From Rotaria socialis (taxonomy: Eukaryota > Rotifera > Eurotatoria > Philodinida > Philodinidae), in assembly GCA_905331475.1 (NCBI GenBank), contig CAJNYU010002424.1, positions 1 to 64,000 of the forward strand: a DNA stretch of 64,000 nucleotides. The letters are read 5' to 3'. The notes under the pieces were generated by a model that was not told the DNA's origin, made no database searches, and saw only the letters and a list, made by a program, of their open reading frames with translations. Shown here one piece after another: positions 23,999 to 36,647 of the stretch. The position numbers were made by a program, and so were the translations under genes. Every line of letters starts with the position of its first letter. Position 1 is the first letter of the stretch.

Positions 23999-25448
23999 TT
24001 TCACCGGCTGTAAAAATAGCTAGTGTTCTAGAAATACCAAAGCGAAAACGAGAGAAATATTAGTAAAACGAAAATAAGTTTAAAAAGAAAACCAAAATTT
24101 TTTTAAAATTTTCTGCATAAGGAGCAGTGTAGACTTCGAAAACGTAAAGAAAAATAATAAGATGATGAAGAAAAAGTCAGCCATGCCAATAAAAAGAAAA
24201 CAGCGTTTGCTAAGAAAACGACTGACAGATTTATAACTTTCTATTTATAAATATATTTCATCCGAAAAAAACTCTATAACGATAAACTTTCAAGGATTAT
24301 TAAAAAGTTTTACATTCGGCAAAGTTTTTACCAATTTAGGTTTATTTTAGTGTAGAACATTACTCGACTTCCAGTGCCCTCTATCAAATTGAAAATTGTT
24401 TTTTCTTAATAAATTGTTTTCTAAAAATCATAATCATATAGAGACAGAGTTTCAATAAGACAAAGATCGGTGTAGAAATATTGAATTAAATACTTCCAGT
24501 TATTGTTTAGAATTAATAGACTATAATATTTTAATAAAAACCTTTAAATAATCATCAGAATATGAACACTACAATTCTAATACTTCAGTAATCAAAAATT
24601 GAAATTGGCAATAACAATAAATAAATTTGTTTTATTAACTATGAAATAGCGTATTCGTTTTTATTCAACATTTCTACAGTTGTGTATTTCGAATGCCAGA
24701 CGTGCAGTTCAATCCTTGTAAATTTTAATTGATACGTTATCGGCTCGCGTCCTTTTCTTAATCTCAAAGTACTATATCAACTAGAGTGTGAGCAAGTCAA
24801 AACAGAATTGAATATTGTGTGGGTACTTCTATCATTAGAAAAATAATAAAAATAAATATTCTTTAATATTCCTAATAAGATCCTAAGAGATATAATTTAA
24901 TATTTTTCTCGCGACTGAAATGGTTGATATAACTTGAGAATGAAACAATTGTTATTCATTTCATGATAATAGTATACAATATTTCAGTAGCATTCCATCG
25001 TAATTGTTTTTCGAACAAACAATAGAACCATTTCATGAAAGTTTCTATTTAAAATAAGAACTTGATATTATAGATACTTAAATAACATAATGAATAATTA
25101 CTTTTATTTCTCTCTCATGAGATTTTCTAAAAAAGAAAAGCTAAAGAATTCCTATTATTGTCTGTATCTGCCTTCTTCTTCTTCTTCTTTCAACATACGT
25201 CCATATTTAGCGTTTAAGCCTTTGTCTAAACGCATGTACTAGCAATAGAAAGAAAACGAATTAACAAAAGACGAGAAAGAACGAGCAAGAAAATGTAGCT
25301 ATTAAGACCGAACTACAAACGCACACCATTTCATTTCCATCTTTTATTTTATCACTACTTAATCGTTGTTTCTTTCTCGCGCGTTCACTACGCTGTCTCC
25401 AGTCAATCGCGTTATCATCATTTTATGGGATCATAGCAACAAACCGAA
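23999..25448. other. divergent promoter region
   Basis: The phosphate carrier (-) and the Dcp2-like gene (+) are transcribed away from each other from this 1.45-kb AT-rich interval. It has a (TTC)n run near 25173-25187 and no supported coding frame. Core promoter elements could not be assigned with confidence. Confidence 0.5.
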
Positions 25449-27022
25449 ATGAGTGAACCACAATCACCTAATTCATCATCATCTTTATCATCAAATTCAA
25501 ATGGTTGGTTTCGACAACAACCATATTTTGCTGCTTTTTCCAATCCAGCATTATTGGAGAGTATCATGCATCATCAACCAGAACCAAATAATATTAAACT
25601 AAATTTTAAGTAAAAAAAAGGCGGTCTAAACCATAAATTTATTTCATTGATTGATTTTATTTCTGTTAATTAGTCATCGTATACTGCGTCTAGTAGGTAC
25701 ACGAGATCCATTCAAATTATTTCTTGATCTCGAACAGATAAAAAAGAAATGGTTCTATGCACAAGATACACGACAAATTTCAAAACGAAAAAAATTTATA
25801 CAATATGTTCTTGATACTCGTATGTAATTTTTCGTCGAAAAAAAATCATAATTCGATTTTTATTTTTCTCTCCTATTAAAAAGATATAATGGAGATACTT
25901 TATCCGAGATTACAAGGGAAATCTGATTTGATTCGAATGATTGTCAATGTCTATCGACAAATTCAACAAGAAGCATTTGGCATAGTTTTAATTAATAAAG
26001 AAAATAAAGTAAGAAGAAACTGATGAATTCAAAATTTCTTCTAACCTAAATGTACTGTAATAGGTATTCTTGGTACAAAATGAAAAATATTATTGGAGTT
26101 TCCCAAAAGGTAAACTGAAACTGAATCCTGAAACATATACATTCGAAAGTCAATGGTCATGTGCATTGAGAGAAGTTAGTTTTATATTTTAATTAATCTT
26201 CTCTTATTATCATTTTCTACTGATTAGTTTTCTGAAGAAGTTAACATCGACTTAAGTTCATGGTCTCCATCGCAATATTGGGAAGCTCGTTTAGCTGATG
26301 ATCGAATGGTGGGATTGTTTGTGATTGAAAATTTTGATGAAACAAATGTTCATTTTGAATATGACAGACGAGAGATTATTGTAAGAATAAAATTAATAAA
26401 TGTATATTTTTGGTCAATAAATATTCTATTCAAGGATATAATGTGGTTCAATTTACATGCAAGTAATGATGAAATGCATACATTAAGACAATATTGGAAA
26501 GAACAGCAACGATTAAGTGATCCTTATTATACAGCTCTTCCATTCATTGAGTAAGTTTAATCATGAATAAATGTTCAACTAAATAATAATAAAATCTTGT
26601 TTAGACATTTGATTTTTGAATATTTACCGTATAAGGAAGAAAAAGAATTCAGACAATCTCCATCGTCTATTTCGATGCATAGCGAAGACGAGAAACGTTT
26701 ATCATCATCAGGAAATTCAGTCATTGATAAACTTTTGGGTCGTTTACCTATTTGGCCATCAGCACCATCTTCTCCATGTTTATCTCCGCCACCATTATCT
26801 TCATTGATTTCATCCGAAAAAGATGCTGGCTTTGAATTATTAAATTTACTTCAACAACAACAAAAATCAAAGGAAGAATCATCCGAATTAAACCATGTCG
26901 ACACAAGTCGAAGTGCGATGAGTATAGTTGATCGATTGAATGAAGCTATTCGTCAAGCTAAGTGCAATAATAATTCTAATCCAACCAACAATGCTGATCA
27001 TCGTATTGCGGTTCAAGCCTAG
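25449..27022 (+). CDS. Dcp2-like Nudix hydrolase (mRNA decapping family)
   Basis: Dcp2 removes the 5' cap of mRNA in P-bodies. Seven exons (25449-25609, 25674-25819, 25884-26008, 26064-26174, 26228-26380, 26435-26550, 26605-27022) give 409 aa. Residues about 50-140 resemble the helical N-terminal regulatory domain. The Nudix fold follows: EAFGIVLIN, VFLVQNEKYYWSFPKGKL, and the Nudix box ending ESQWSCALREFSEEVNI, which fits Ex7REUxEEx(G)U with Asn in place of the usual Gly. WSFPKGK is the Dcp2 signature (W.FPKGK). The loop between GK and the box Glu is about 6 residues longer than in standard Nudix boxes. HLIFEYLPY may match box B. The ~130-residue tail is Ser/Pro/Gln-rich and probably disordered, like Dcp2 tails. 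The third exon follows an A-rich acceptor (TATTAAAAAG), the weakest join. Could also be a divergent Dcp2 paralogue. Confidence 0.72.
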
Positions 27023-28112
27023 AAACCAAAACAAAAATAATAGCAGCAACAACAACAACATACTAGGTTGAATCGTTTTTCTTAACTGTGTGTATTACAT
27101 GTGGAATGTGTTAACTGCATGTATTTCTTATTTTTTTTCTTTCTGAAAATTCAATTATAACAAATTTATTTTTTGTATTTTCTGTCACAATTCTCTAGTT
27201 TTGGTAACTGTTTGCTTAAAAAAGAAGTGAATCTATACTTTATTGCTTATATGTATAGATATATATATATATATATATATATGTTATGTTATATAATTAG
27301 TATCAACGATTAGCTAGCCATGTATTTGTATTCGTACTATTGCTCTCTGTATCAGCGTGATGCTCTTGTTCTATGTATTTTGTTTCTTTTCGATGATACG
27401 TAACCATACTGTTTCATAATAATGATAGTTGTTTTTCTGTTGAGATTATTTGTTTAACATAGAAGAAGAAAATATCGCGATGAAAGGGAATAATACTTAT
27501 GAATCAAATAAATATTCATAGATAGTAGAATTTCGAAAATAACTGTTCTATTTTTTATTGAACAATGCGATTGGAAACAGCCAATAAAAAATTTATAAAT
27601 CTTATCAAGATTAGAATAGGATTTATTAATAAATCCTTATTAGACATTTTTCAGGTGAAACCTGTGAGAATTAAGATAATATTTATTGATACTAAAAGAG
27701 TGTCAGTCTATTCGTTATTCTTTTGTTTTGGATGGGTCAGGATTGTTTGATTGTATGAGTATTTTTTCTACAAAAGATGTTCTCTTTCTTATAGTGTTAT
27801 CTTCCAATTCTTAAATTGAATGTTCGCAGTCGGTAACGTTGGCAATCAGTGAAATGAAACTTCAAGTGATTTTATAACCTTTTTTTTCTTTCAACAATAT
27901 TCTAGTGTGATTTTAGCACTATGATAACATGAATTAATCTCAATATAATGTTTTGTTTTATTTATTTTCTGTTCTCGTCACTAAATTAAAAAGAAAAGTT
28001 AGTTTTTAATTTTTCATTTCGGTGAGCCAGAAAAAAATGCAAACTGTTTTAAAGTATGCAAGAGTAAAATTCCTATTGTAGATCTTTTATTCTTATATTT
28101 ATTATTAATTTA
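27023..28112. other. convergent 3' flanks of Dcp2-like gene and UFSP2
   Basis: Two plus/minus genes converge here. It includes a (TA)n microsatellite at about 27257-27282. Short frames (for example 27565-27750) are not convincing. Confidence 0.5.
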
Positions 28113-30583
28113 TTATGAAGAAACAATTTTAGGTCGTAACGGACAACAGAGGTTATAAAAAGCATCTTGCGACCAAAATGACCAAGGTTTCCAACCAACC
28201 CAACCCTAGATAAGAGAGAAGACAAAAATAATGAAGTGTTTTCATCTTTAAAGTTCTCTATTCATCGAAGTATATAACTAACTTTATCTTGTATAGTTTT
28301 AATATCATCCACTCCTGTATAATGTGGATCGAGAACAAGTAACATTGAATCACCTGTTGATTCATTGAAATCCACACCTAATATGGTATGAGCTAAAACA
28401 CCTCCACCGATCATAATTGGAGATCCTTCTTTATTAAAATGAGACATAAGTTCACGTACACGTTCAATCATATCAGCTCCACGTTCTACACGAATAATTT
28501 TACATTCAACCTAGTGAACAAAAGAGAAAATCATACTTGAAATGTATTATTCTAAAAATTTACATCCAAATAATTTTGTAAAACAAATGATACTTCCATA
28601 CTGCCAATCCATTGACGAGAATTTAAAAATTTTTTTGGTTTATCTTCAATATCAATTAGAATCTAAATAAGAAACATAACCTTTTTCTCTCAATACAATT
28701 TCATCACAACTCTCTACTTGTTGAATTTCTGAATGTTTCGGTACTGGTTTTGTTGTATAGCCTTGCAGAATAAACCAAGAACAAAGAGTTTGCAACGATC
28801 GATAAGCACAACCCCACATATTATCATCAAAATTATCTTGCATATAATGATAATATGCATAATGACCATCGACTAATGTTTGTTGGCCATCTTCGACTAA
28901 ACAATAAATAATTCGATGAGATTTATTGTTTTCACAAACGAACTATTTTTACCTCTCGATGAAAGACCTTTGTGTACATCAAATAATCTTCCACTAGTCA
29001 TTAGAGATGCTAATTGTCCATCGCCGAAATCCATTGAAATAAATGGTTGATTCATTGATATCTGAGGATATTTTACTTGAAATTCGCTTCTAACTAACAA
29101 ATATATCAAAAATACATAAATAAATAAAAATCATATTCGAAACAAGTCTACCTGTATCTTTTTCACCATCTAGAAATGTAACTATTTGATTGATTGGTTT
29201 AATATAATAATGTCGGAATGTCTGATTGATTTCATTCTATAAATATAGACGAAACATGGAAAAATATTTATTCAACTACTTCGGTGATTGCGAGGAATTG
29301 CATAGATGATGTAAGATCTTAGTTTAAATTCTATTAAAAACCTGTCTTTCGTTTTAAGCCAATACTTGAAGTTATACTCTGAACAAAAACGAAATTATCC
29401 TATTGTCTAGCTCAACATCATGGCTTGTTTCAGTACTTTCTAGTATTAAACTCCATCGATGATATTCATATTATAGTTTGCATATAAAAAAAATTCTAAT
29501 GGTCACGCATCGAACGAAGCAAGACCTGTTAAGATACTTGTAGAACAAAAAATCTTATTTATCGATGTCCATTTATTTTATCATCGACATAAAAGTTGTG
29601 AATATTTTTCTATAATTATAACCGAGTAGTCAAACTAATTTCTGAAATCATTCCTGTAAGCTACAGAAATGACTAAGCATTTTCGAATCATTCAAATATA
29701 ATTTTGCTAACTTTGCCTATTGGTATTTAAATAATTGACTGTTATTCGTAATTTTAATGAATTACATACTCTAGAGAATAGGCCACATATCTCGAATATA
29801 TCTAAACAAATAGCTTTTCTTTTTCAAGCCAACGAATTTCCCACTGGATCGGAGTATACTAAATCGTTACTTTTCTTTGTCATCGATAACTTTATTATAT
29901 TCGAATTATTATCTTAGTTACATTACTGTAGAATAGAGCATAAACAACTTACTTGAGTTTTATTCTTCGTGCTATTTTCCAATATATCTAATTGTTGTGT
30001 AAGCTGATCGTCAAGTTGGCGACGTATATCAGCTATTGTCGTTGATCGCTGAGCAACAATAAGTAGATCGAATGCAAGAGAAAAATCTATAAAAAGAAAA
30101 CAACGAGCATTTTCTTTCCTTCTTACAATTTCTAATTACCTTTTCCTTGTTTATTTGTATTGCACTTTTCAAGAACAGGTGTATAACACGATTCATTACC
30201 TGTTGTATATCGTAATAATCTTCCAGTTATTATTTGCCATGGATAAATACGTCGATAAGCATCATTTTTTTTTTGTCTATCATTCTCATTTGTTTCCAGC
30301 AAATCCTCAAGCTTAACATCTTCTAAAGAATATTTTCCATCATTAGCATAGATCGTATCCCGTACTACATAAACATTTAATGGATCATTTAAATAATAGC
30401 CACTGTCAATTAAAAGAGCACGAAAGCCACTATAAATTTCATCAATATCTTAAATATTAAAATAAATAAAAGTTAACGTTCACAATTTATCTCTCATATA
30501 CCCTCGTTATAAAATAAATTCGTTCGACAATTGATTCTTATTAAAATTGATTCATCTTCTAATGCGGGTGATAAAATAACCAT
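28113..30583 (-). CDS. UFSP2: Ufm1-specific protease 2
   Basis: Cysteine protease (family C78) that matures UFM1 and removes it from targets, usually at the ER. Nine exons (30583-30502, 30448-30140, 30086-29953, 29236-29152, 29093-28953, 28896-28718, 28662-28564, 28510-28283, 28205-28113) join to 449 aa, close to the 469 aa of the human protein. The catalytic region is clear: [24 protein letters not shown] with the active Cys in [34 protein letters not shown], and LDPHYTG with the Asp and His of the triad. The end, [20 protein letters not shown], also matches. The N-terminal half is divergent. The start follows an acceptor-like TTGCAG by 3 nt. The 716-nt third intron holds nothing recognisable. 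The gene lies 213 bp downstream of the IRP homologue on the same strand. Confidence 0.93.
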
Positions 30584-30796
30584 TATCTGCAAGAATAGTA
30601 TCCATTAGAAAATAAAAATCAGTTGTGACCACCAATATTATGTTTTATTTTAAAAATCGAAAAAAAAAACGATACAATATTTTTCCCTGCACAACGATTA
30701 GCACACGTTTTGTTTTTGTTTAAAATATGTCAGAAAAATATATTATCGTCATTCTATAAGGATGAAGGGTTTTTGTTGCTGTTTTTTTGGATTTAT

Positions 30797-33700
30797 TCAG
30801 TTGAGTGCTTGTCGAAGTACGTAAGGGAGAAGACCACCATGAAGCATGTAAAGACGTTCAATTTCTGTATCAATACGAGCTATCATTGAAAATGTTTTAC
30901 CATTATCAAGCTAGAAGAAAATCAACAGTCGGATTAAAGATCTTCAGTTTATAAAAACAAAATGTTTACTTTAACATTAGCTAAGTTTTTGTTATCGTCT
31001 GTATTATATTCGATTGAATAAATTTCTCTTCCGGTTAGATTCAACGATGCACACGTGTCACCATCTTTGAATTGTAATGGTAATATACTCATACCAATCA
31101 AGTTAGAACGATGTTGTGGTTCAAAACTTTCGGCAAGTATAGCTCGAATACCCTGCAATGAAGATAATATTCTAATTGAATTTTTTGTCTATCGTCATTT
31201 TGCTACATACAAGCATCCAAGGTCCTTTAGCAACCCAGTCTCTTGTTGGTCCGCAACCATAATTTTTTCCAGCAAGAACAATAAGTGGTGTTTTTGTTGT
31301 TCGATAGTGTTCCGATGCATCGAAAATATCCATTTCTGTATTTGTTGATAAATAAAGAGTGGCTGTTGCGGGTGATGGGGATGATGATGGTACAAGTGGT
31401 GATGCACGTTTCGTCACAAGTTTATTGTTTAAACGGTGATGGTTGAAGGTACCGCGAACCATTACAGCATCATTACCACGACGAGAACCATAGGAATTAT
31501 AATCACGTGGAGTAATTCTGATAAATAGAACAATGAAAATCATGTTCACTACAGATGCATATTTAAGAAAATGAATGTATACGTAATGACTGTATTGGTT
31601 TTGAGTCCTCGCTCATTATCCTCGAGTCAAACATGTTTAAATCGATTAAGTCAAACTCAAATTTTTACATAAAATTTTCTATATATTTAACTTCTTTTTA
31701 TTTGAAAAAGATCGGACTTGATAGTAGTCATCTTTTTTAAATTTATTCTATACGAGAAAGAAAAATAAACAATAGAATATTTCAAAACTCAATAAAAAAT
31801 CACATACAACTGTAGTTGTATACTCATGATTAATCATAATTCGGATTTTACTGAGAATAGTTGACTTCATTTTTCGAGAAATCTATACTTCAACGATACA
31901 AAATTATTTTACAGTAATGAAGTTACGACAATCAATTGATTTAATTGTAAAAGATCAGTCTTTTATCATTTACGACGATGTCACATTTTGTTTGCTATTA
32001 ATTCTTGTCGTGTATGCCATTATCGTTTTGATGACTACTTTTGAATGCATTGAAACTAACGAACAAGAAATCAGTACATGCAGATTTATGTGTGATTGGT
32101 GCCGGTTCAGAGCGTTACTCTCATCCGATTGAATTAAAAACATCTGAACTCAATGGGAATTGACTTTTTTATATTCTCAAATTTCCGAAATATGTAAAAT
32201 TGTTTGTTAATTTTACCCTTTTTGTGATAAATATTTGGCAGTTGGGCAAGTTCGAGATATAGAACCGGCTGGTGATATATGATCAGTTGAAACATCATCG
32301 CCCAAGTACAGAAGTACACGTGCATTATCGATGCATATAGTTTTTGACAAAGGATTATGCTTAGCCTATGTGAAAAAGAAATTTATTATGAACTAAGAGG
32401 GAAAAAATATATATATTCTTTACTATTGTATCAAAAAATGGTGGTCGTTTTATATACGTTGAATATTCTGCCCATGGATATTGTGGATATAAATGAATTG
32501 AAGGAATTCGTATTGAATTCCATTGTGGATTACCGGTCTAAAATAGTAATAAGTTTGTTCTTTTGGAGGGAGAATTGAGTTAAGTTTACTTGAATATTTT
32601 CATGAATTTGATTCAACAACTTTTTAATTATGATTTCATCTTCAATTTCTTCGACAATTTGGCGACTTGGCCAAATATCTTTTAAGAATAGATTTTTGTT
32701 ATCAACACCAATTGTTTCTTGTTCTAAATCAGTGAGAACATTTCCAGCTAATGCATACGCAAGTACTAATGGCGGTGATGTAACATAGTTTGCTTTAATT
32801 AGTGAATGTCGTTGTTGAGTTTGACGCGTACCACTGATCATACCAATGGTAATCAGATTATTCTAAAGAGAACGTAGAATTTTTCTTTTCCATTGTTTTT
32901 ATACTATGTTACTAACTTCATTTACAAATTGTTTTATATCCGGTTTTAATCCATTCGTTTCTTCATTTTGAATGCATTCGTTACAACCATAACCGGTTAC
33001 ATGGAGGCTGAAAGAGAACGAATTCTTAAGTTTCGAAGATCAGAAAGATTTGTTTTTACCCTAGTTTTTCCAAAGATTTCAATGTTCCACTCTCACGTAA
33101 ATATGTAGTTACAACACCACTGCCGGGCGATAAATATGTTTGAGTAAAACTTGGGATTCGAAGGCCACAGTCAAGTGCATTTTTTGCTAGAAGACCTAAA
33201 AATATCAAAATTAGAAAAATAGAAATATAATATTTTTCTATGCGAAGAATTTCATAGCGATAAAATATCATCCATTATTTAGTTATATTTGATTTATCGT
33301 ACGGATTTTGGCAGTCAATTACATTAGACTTCGCTTTTAAATATGATCGGACAAATATGAATATTTAATTGAAATTTAAACATATATTTTGTATTTCATA
33401 TGAGACGGAAAATCTAGTTATTTTATGAGAATGTACCTGTGGTTAATAACGATGTAGCATGACTGATTCCATTAGCACTACTTGTTATGGCAGCAAGAGT
33501 TACTGAACCATGTTTCAATGTTTCATCAGGAGAAATTGATATAGAACAATCGAGTTGATCTGCCGGAAGGTTGTAACCCTAACAGAAACAAAAGTTAAAG
33601 AATCCATATAATAGATTCTTATGATTTAAATTTTTTCTTTTGTAGAACTACGATTTCAGTTGAAAATATAAGCGGTTATCAGACACATCCATCACATTTT

Positions 33701-36321
33701 AAAATCTGCTTACATAGTTGCAAAGAATAACTTAAGGTAGAGATACTCATTTTCAACTATACTAGTTCGTGATCGATAGTTGTATTTCGAAGTATGGAAA
33801 ACCTCAAAGAGTATGAACATTGTTTCATTGGTCTATGAGTCTAGTTAATTAAGAGCCCTAAAGCAGAAACGACTAGCAATAGTATTTGACTTTCTATAAG
33901 ATTTGAGAATATATTTCTTGATCTATCATGAATATTTGCTATGAAAAATCTTATTTATTTGGTTTTAAAGCATTAGACAGATAGAATTTAGTTTTAAAAA
34001 AATCTCAAAACAACTTTTGTTCAAACTACTGGATATAGTTTTTTTTTCATGAGACATAATTTAATGGGAACATTGAAATATAAAGAAGGTTTTCATAGCT
34101 CTACTCTGCAACAAATCAGAATACGATATAGATAAAAATATGAAAGAAAACTTAAGTTAAAAAAAGTATTTGATAACCAAACAAAGTAGTTCTTTTCCGA
34201 GATAACACGTTTCTTTTTGTGAATTGATATAAACTTTGATTAAATCGAAAGGAACGAAGTTATGTTCTCATCTAGAGTTATTTCTTATCTTTTTCTTAGT
34301 GCAAAAACGTCAAAAAGATTACATTATTATGTGCTGAAAACAACGAAAATGTCCTGAGCGAACTAAAACCTACTGAACTTCGACATAGAATGTGGCAAAA
34401 GCATTATCAATCATCTATTTTTTTTCACATCTAGAGTATCGAACTACAATATTGTAATTTAGTTTGTGCTAGCAACTATTCTTCATATTTTTAATTCATA
34501 CTTTAAATCCTGGTGGCGCCGTGAGACATTCTTGAAAATCCGATTTCATCGAATTCAAAGATACTTTGTCTTGAGCACGTTTTGGTCCACTACAACTGGG
34601 AGTCACAGTACATAAATCAAATTCATAAACATCCGTATAGACAATATTTTGATGTTGAACATCATCACTGAATAATTTAGCTGCAATTAAATAATCACGC
34701 AATCTATCGATAAACGACGGATCTCGACCTAAACATAATATAGAGATTAAATTCATTTCATTGAAACAAGCTAAAGCCATTTACCGGTACGAGAAAAGTG
34801 TTTTAGACATAGATCATCCAACGGAAAATAAGCAAGTAAGGCGCCTTGTCCAACACATAAATGCGCTATAGAAGAACGATCAGCAATAGTTACATATTTT
34901 AAACTTGAACCAAAAAATTCAATATATTTATTATCAAGACCAATCAAACGAAGATACTATTTATAAATAAAATAAAAATTGTATTCAATTCAAACAATAG
35001 AAACAATTGTTCATACTTTCATCAAAGCGGATATAAGATCAGTTGAGGTGGACATAAAATGAGGTTGTCCCACAAGACGACAACCAATAACAACTGATGC
35101 AAGACGAATATTGATCGGTTGTCCAAACATAGCTGTTTCGGCTTCAATTGTACCCATATCTAAATGGCTCATTTTAAAATTTTCTAATAGAAAATCATAG
35201 AATTCCGTTACTATAACTTAGTACACCGAAACCATTCGAAAGTGTTGTATGTGGATCTGTGCCGATAATTGTATCAGGAAAAACAAATGTTATTTGTTCT
35301 CTTTTATTTTTTTCTGTGATGAGTAGCTTCGATAGATATTCAAGATTGATTTGTTGGCATACACTAATTCCAGGTGGAACTATTGATAGACGATCAAATG
35401 CTATTGCACTCCACTTGAAAAAGAAACATAATAATTCGTTTATTCAACACTCCATATCCGTTAAATATTTTCTTAAGACAAGATAGAACTTACTTTTAAA
35501 ATTTGTAATTTTTCAATATTACGTTCGAATTCTAATTGCTGATTTCTTTCAATAGCATCCGCACTAGAAATCACAGAATCATGAAAAAAAAGCACAATAT
35601 TTATACTATGAAAATTTTACCAAATTGTTTTTTCTTGATGAAATGGACATAATTCATATCCGCATTCTAAATTTGTTGCATGATTTGTATCGGTTGTTTT
35701 TCGTACAATTCTATTCGATCAATGTTTCAGAAAAGAAAAAGATTCACAAATCTATTATTATTATTATTGTTTTTTACTTTCTTGCAACATCTGCTTCAAT
35801 ATTATAATAATCAAGTAGAAGTGTTGTTGGTATCCTAGGTTGAATTAAATTTGGATTAGCACCTAAACTAGCTGCAGCATCACGCATTGCAGTTAAATCA
35901 ATAATTGCTGGTAAACCACTTAAAAGATAAAAAAAAAGAATCGTTTTAAGAACAACGAAAAAATCGAAAGTGAAAGATTCATTACGAAAAATCATGCATG
36001 ATCACTTGACCAGGCAAAAAAGGTAATTCACTGCTTGGCATAGCATTTGTTTGCCAATTTAAAATTTGTTGTACATGTTTATTTTCAATTGAAATATTAT
36101 TGCAATGTCGAACAGTAGATTCCAGTAAAACTCGAAGACAATAGGGTAATTGTGCTAAATAATAAAGTAAAACTTTTGAATTTTTTAGAAGGGTTAAAGT
36201 CTTTTCGTTTACAAAATAATTGTGGATCAAGTCGTGATACATCATAGTAAATGTGTTCTTGATTATTATGTTTTATACACCTTCGTATCGATTTATATGG
36301 ATGATCTTTTTCAAAACACAT
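30797..36321 (-). CDS. aconitase/iron-regulatory-protein homologue with altered active site
   Basis: IRP1/cytosolic aconitase interconverts citrate and isocitrate with a [4Fe-4S] cluster, or binds iron-responsive elements without it. Exons 36321-36213, 36154-35986, 35918-35778, 35563-35494, 35413-35212, 35159-35017, 34956-34785, 34728-34502, 33578-33437, 33195-33060, 33007-32917, 32862-32590, 32537-32424, 32365-32217, 31517-31211, 31152-30970, 30910-30797 give 913 aa (human IRP1 889). Family motifs run end to end: LPYCLRVLLE, DLTAMRDA, GFGVLSYNMGTIEAE, SPGSGVVTTYL, GYGCNECI, SPPLVLAYA, STDHISPAG, NSYGSRRGNDAVM, AGKNYG. Key residues differ: ITSSAN instead of ITSCTN (first cluster Cys lost, about residue 445), GTDPHTT for GTDSHTT, and GPTRDW for GSSRDW (catalytic Ser replaced). 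Both Cys of GYGCxxCI and the substrate Arg remain. Aconitase activity is therefore doubtful. The first intron could instead be read as starting 39 nt later (19 nt long). A 923-nt intron (33579-34501) is empty. Confidence 0.88.
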
Positions 36322-36647
36322 TTTTATAGTTTACTGTCGGTCTTGTATGTCGAAATCGATATTATCTGTGTAAGTCTCCTGACTTACTTGAGAAAAAAAC
36401 ACGAGTTCTCGATTCGTTAGATTTTTATCGAATAATAAAAAGTAGATCAAAAATCAAAGAAAAATATAAAAAAAGAAAAATATATTTTCGTTCTCAAAAG
36501 TTTACTAAAAACAATTTATTCAATAGTTAACTTCAGTGACATCTAGAAGATAAAACTTAATTGATTCAAAGAATCCATCCAATCAATTCATTAAACAAAA
36601 AATTAGGCATAGCACTTTTGTATTCTTGTATTTCTCAATTGTTCAAC
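36322..36647. other. divergent promoter between IRP homologue and MIER-like gene
   Basis: 326 bp separate two divergently transcribed genes, so this AT-rich interval probably holds both promoters. No known binding site could be assigned. Confidence 0.5.

Noticed and set aside
35982-36245. Alternative start of the IRP homologue within one uninterrupted frame
   Set aside because: The upstream frame starting at 36321 contains LDP matching the IRP N terminus and a normal 58-nt intron restores the frame, so that start is preferred; not excluded.
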